Assembly (NCBI GenBank): GCA_009844425.1
Contig: VYBN01000039.1
Coordinates: 1-50,161 of the forward strand
Length of the DNA: 50,161 nucleotides
From: Gammaproteobacteria bacterium
Lineage (GTDB): Bacteria > Pseudomonadota > Gammaproteobacteria > Steroidobacterales > Foliamicaceae
Direction: 5' to 3'
Within the stretch, counting starts at the first letter, position 1; every line of letters begins with the position of its first letter. The notes under the pieces are model-generated. The model had not been told where the DNA came from and made no database searches. It saw only the letters and a program-made list of their open reading frames with translations. A program made the position numbers and the translations under genes. Shown piece by piece: positions 48,968-50,161 of this stretch.

Positions 48968-49984
48968 CTACGTGGCGGCGGGCTCGTTCTCCTTCATGTA
49001 GACCTCGAACGACGACTCGCTGGGCATGTCCTCGTCGAGCTCGTTGACCAGGTATTCCGGATAGTTCTGCTCCGCGTAGGCGAGGATGTTCGCCGGCAAT
49101 TCGTCAAGGCTGCCGAGGCCCCGGGTCGTGCAGCGATAGAACAGGCGGCCCTCGTGCCGGCCCATCATCTGCCACGGCAGCCAGGGGGCCAGGCGGATCC
49201 AGGAACCGCTGTGCTTGACGCGATCCAGCGCCGGATTGCGAAGATCGTCGTCGTTGCATACGTACTCGAACATTTCGCAAACGGGCAGGAGTTCGCCGGT
49301 CGATTCCCGAACCCAGACCTCGGGGTCGAGCAGGTTGGGCACCACGCCGCGGAAGTCCAGCCACACGGACGTCTGGTCGCCGCTCGTCTGCCAGTTCAGG
49401 ATGAACGGATTGCTGGGGTCGTCGGACGCCCGGTAGTTGGGGAACTTGAAGAACATTTCGCCGGCCTGGTCCCCGACCGGCGCCTGGGAGCGGAAATTGG
49501 TCCCGAACACGCCCTTCACCATGCGGTTGTGGATGTGCATGACCTTATTGGTCTCCCCGGTGTACGGGTTTTCCCAGGTTTCGATGATCTCGTTGGTCCT
49601 GAGGTCCTTGTAGAAGCCGACTTCCTTCCAGAAGCTGGCGAACGCGCCGTCCTCCTGGCGCACCGTGTAGCCCAGGCCGAAGCCTTCCAGGCCGAACAGC
49701 GCATCGGGCGTATTGTTCGGCAGCATTCCGAACACCAGGCCCGAGTACCAGCCATGCACCCAGTCCCGGTCCTTAAGCGAATTCGTCAGCTTGAAATACG
49801 CCTCAAGGTTGTCCATCGGGTTCATCCAGTCGTAGTCGATACGGTCCTGGGCCTGATCCTGACCCCCGTGCGTGACTTGGTCCTGACCCTGGCCGCAGCC
49901 CGGCAGGGCCGAGGCGACCGCGAGGGCGGCGCCCCCCAACAGGACATTGCGCCGACTGAACGGTGAATCGAAGTGATGCAGCAT
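48968..49984 (-). CDS. DUF1838 family Tat-exported protein
   Basis: A 338-residue protein with a Tat signal (SRRNVLLGG followed by a hydrophobic stretch and ALPGC, which is also a possible lipobox) and a DUF1838 domain (WYSGLVFGMLP, ENPYTGETNKVMHIHNRMV, VWLDFRGVVPNLLDP, SWIRLAPWLPWQMMGRHEGRLFYRC). Its function is unknown. I chose ATG 49984, preceded by GGGAGGA, over an upstream in-frame start at 50068. The remaining 177 bp at the window edge hold no gene that I can support. Confidence 0.85.
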   Translation of the reverse strand: MLHHFDSPFSRRNVLLGGAALAVASALPGCGQGQDQVTHGGQDQAQDRIDYDWMNPMDNLEAYFKLTNSLKDRDWVHGWYSGLVFGMLPNNTPDALFGLEGFGLGYTVRQEDGAFASFWKEVGFYKDLRTNEIIETWENPYTGETNKVMHIHNRMVKGVFGTNFRSQAPVGDQAGEMFFKFPNYRASDDPSNPFILNWQTSGDQTSVWLDFRGVVPNLLDPEVWVRESTGELLPVCEMFEYVCNDDDLRNPALDRVKHSGSWIRLAPWLPWQMMGRHEGRLFYRCTTRGLGSLDELPANILAYAEQNYPEYLVNELDEDMPSESSFEVYMKENEPAAT

Positions 49985-50161
49985 GACAGTCCTCCCGGTT
50001 GATGCTGGTGCTTTTCCCCGCAGGATTCTGGACACCCCGCAGCCTGTTTGCAAGTTGCTGTGCTGCACCTTGCCAAGGCGCCGGCAATGCCCCTTGCGCC
50101 CGTCATCGGATTCTCCTGGACTATTTCACCAGCGGCCGTGTATCTCGATGCTGATGCGGTG

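Noticed and set aside
49822..50106. A 94-codon minus-strand ORF with a good AGGAGA before its ATG at the window edge
   Set aside because: It runs out of frame through the Tat signal of the DUF1838 gene and has no family features. The ribosome-binding site makes a short leader peptide possible, but this is not supportable.

Overview
The window is a GC-rich bacterial chromosome segment, almost certainly from a gammaproteobacterium. The evidence is the complete atpIBEFHAGDC cluster, whose AtpB, AtpE and AtpD closely resemble the enterobacterial proteins, followed by glmU-glmS. Other blocks typical of Gammaproteobacteria are ubiK-comM, hemX-hemY, dprA/topA/tsaC/aroE, def-fmt-rsmB-DUF4390, SURF1-DUF2909 and argS-SPOR. 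A Tat-exported SoxC with its cytochrome partner, a sulfite-exporter-like permease and a D-cysteine desulfhydrase-like enzyme suggest a sulfur-active, aerobic lifestyle. A marine or host-associated, perhaps uncultivated, lineage is plausible but not demonstrated. I saw no tRNA, rRNA, CRISPR array, prophage or intact transposase.

Layout. 55-3588: a long orphan DNA methyltransferase with an N-terminal nuclease-like motif (type ISP-like, no helicase). 3674-5465: soxCD. 5462-12456: a minus-strand series uvrD-trkA-trkH-dctQ-dctM (DNA repair helicase, potassium uptake, TRAP permeases). 12594-14115: cytochrome oxidase assembly genes. 14161-18313: comM-ubiK facing hemX-hemY. 18498-25860: F1Fo ATP synthase. 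25970-30870: amidase, glmU, glmS. 31002-34777: xthA, an FAH-family hydrolase, glutathione reductase and aroE. 34986-35225: a tiny secreted Asp-rich, Cys-containing peptide gene between aroE and tsaC. 35431-39921: tsaC, topA, dprA. 39994-43398: def, fmt, rsmB, DUF4390. 43524-47737: TauE/SafE permease, PLP enzyme, SPOR protein, argS. 47834-49984: a thioredoxin-domain lipoprotein-like or periplasmic protein and a DUF1838 protein.

The most unusual content lies between genes. Four roughly 100-bp hairpin elements (near 12.5, 23.0, 30.9 and 43.4 kb) share a conserved core of about 40-50 nt, but have different and nearly perfectly self-complementary arms. Two copies can be aligned across the arms, and every substitution is compensated on the other side. 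Separately, two foldback elements of about 265 bp with long terminal inverted repeats, each bounded by TA, sit exactly on gene boundaries. One lies in the stop codon of atpB, the other ends directly on the glmS start codon. The ATP synthase operon therefore carries a terminator-like hairpin before atpI, a foldback element before atpE and a core-conserved hairpin before atpG. Together these could shape subunit stoichiometry.

Functionally most genes are housekeeping: energy conservation (ATP synthase, oxidase assembly, heme), cell-wall precursor synthesis (GlmS/GlmU), translation (Def, Fmt, RsmB, ArgS, TsaC), genome maintenance (UvrD, XthA, TopA, DprA, ComM) and redox or osmotic homeostasis (Gor, TrkAH). 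The best candidates for undescribed biology are the two repeat systems and the EGSCG-motif peptide.
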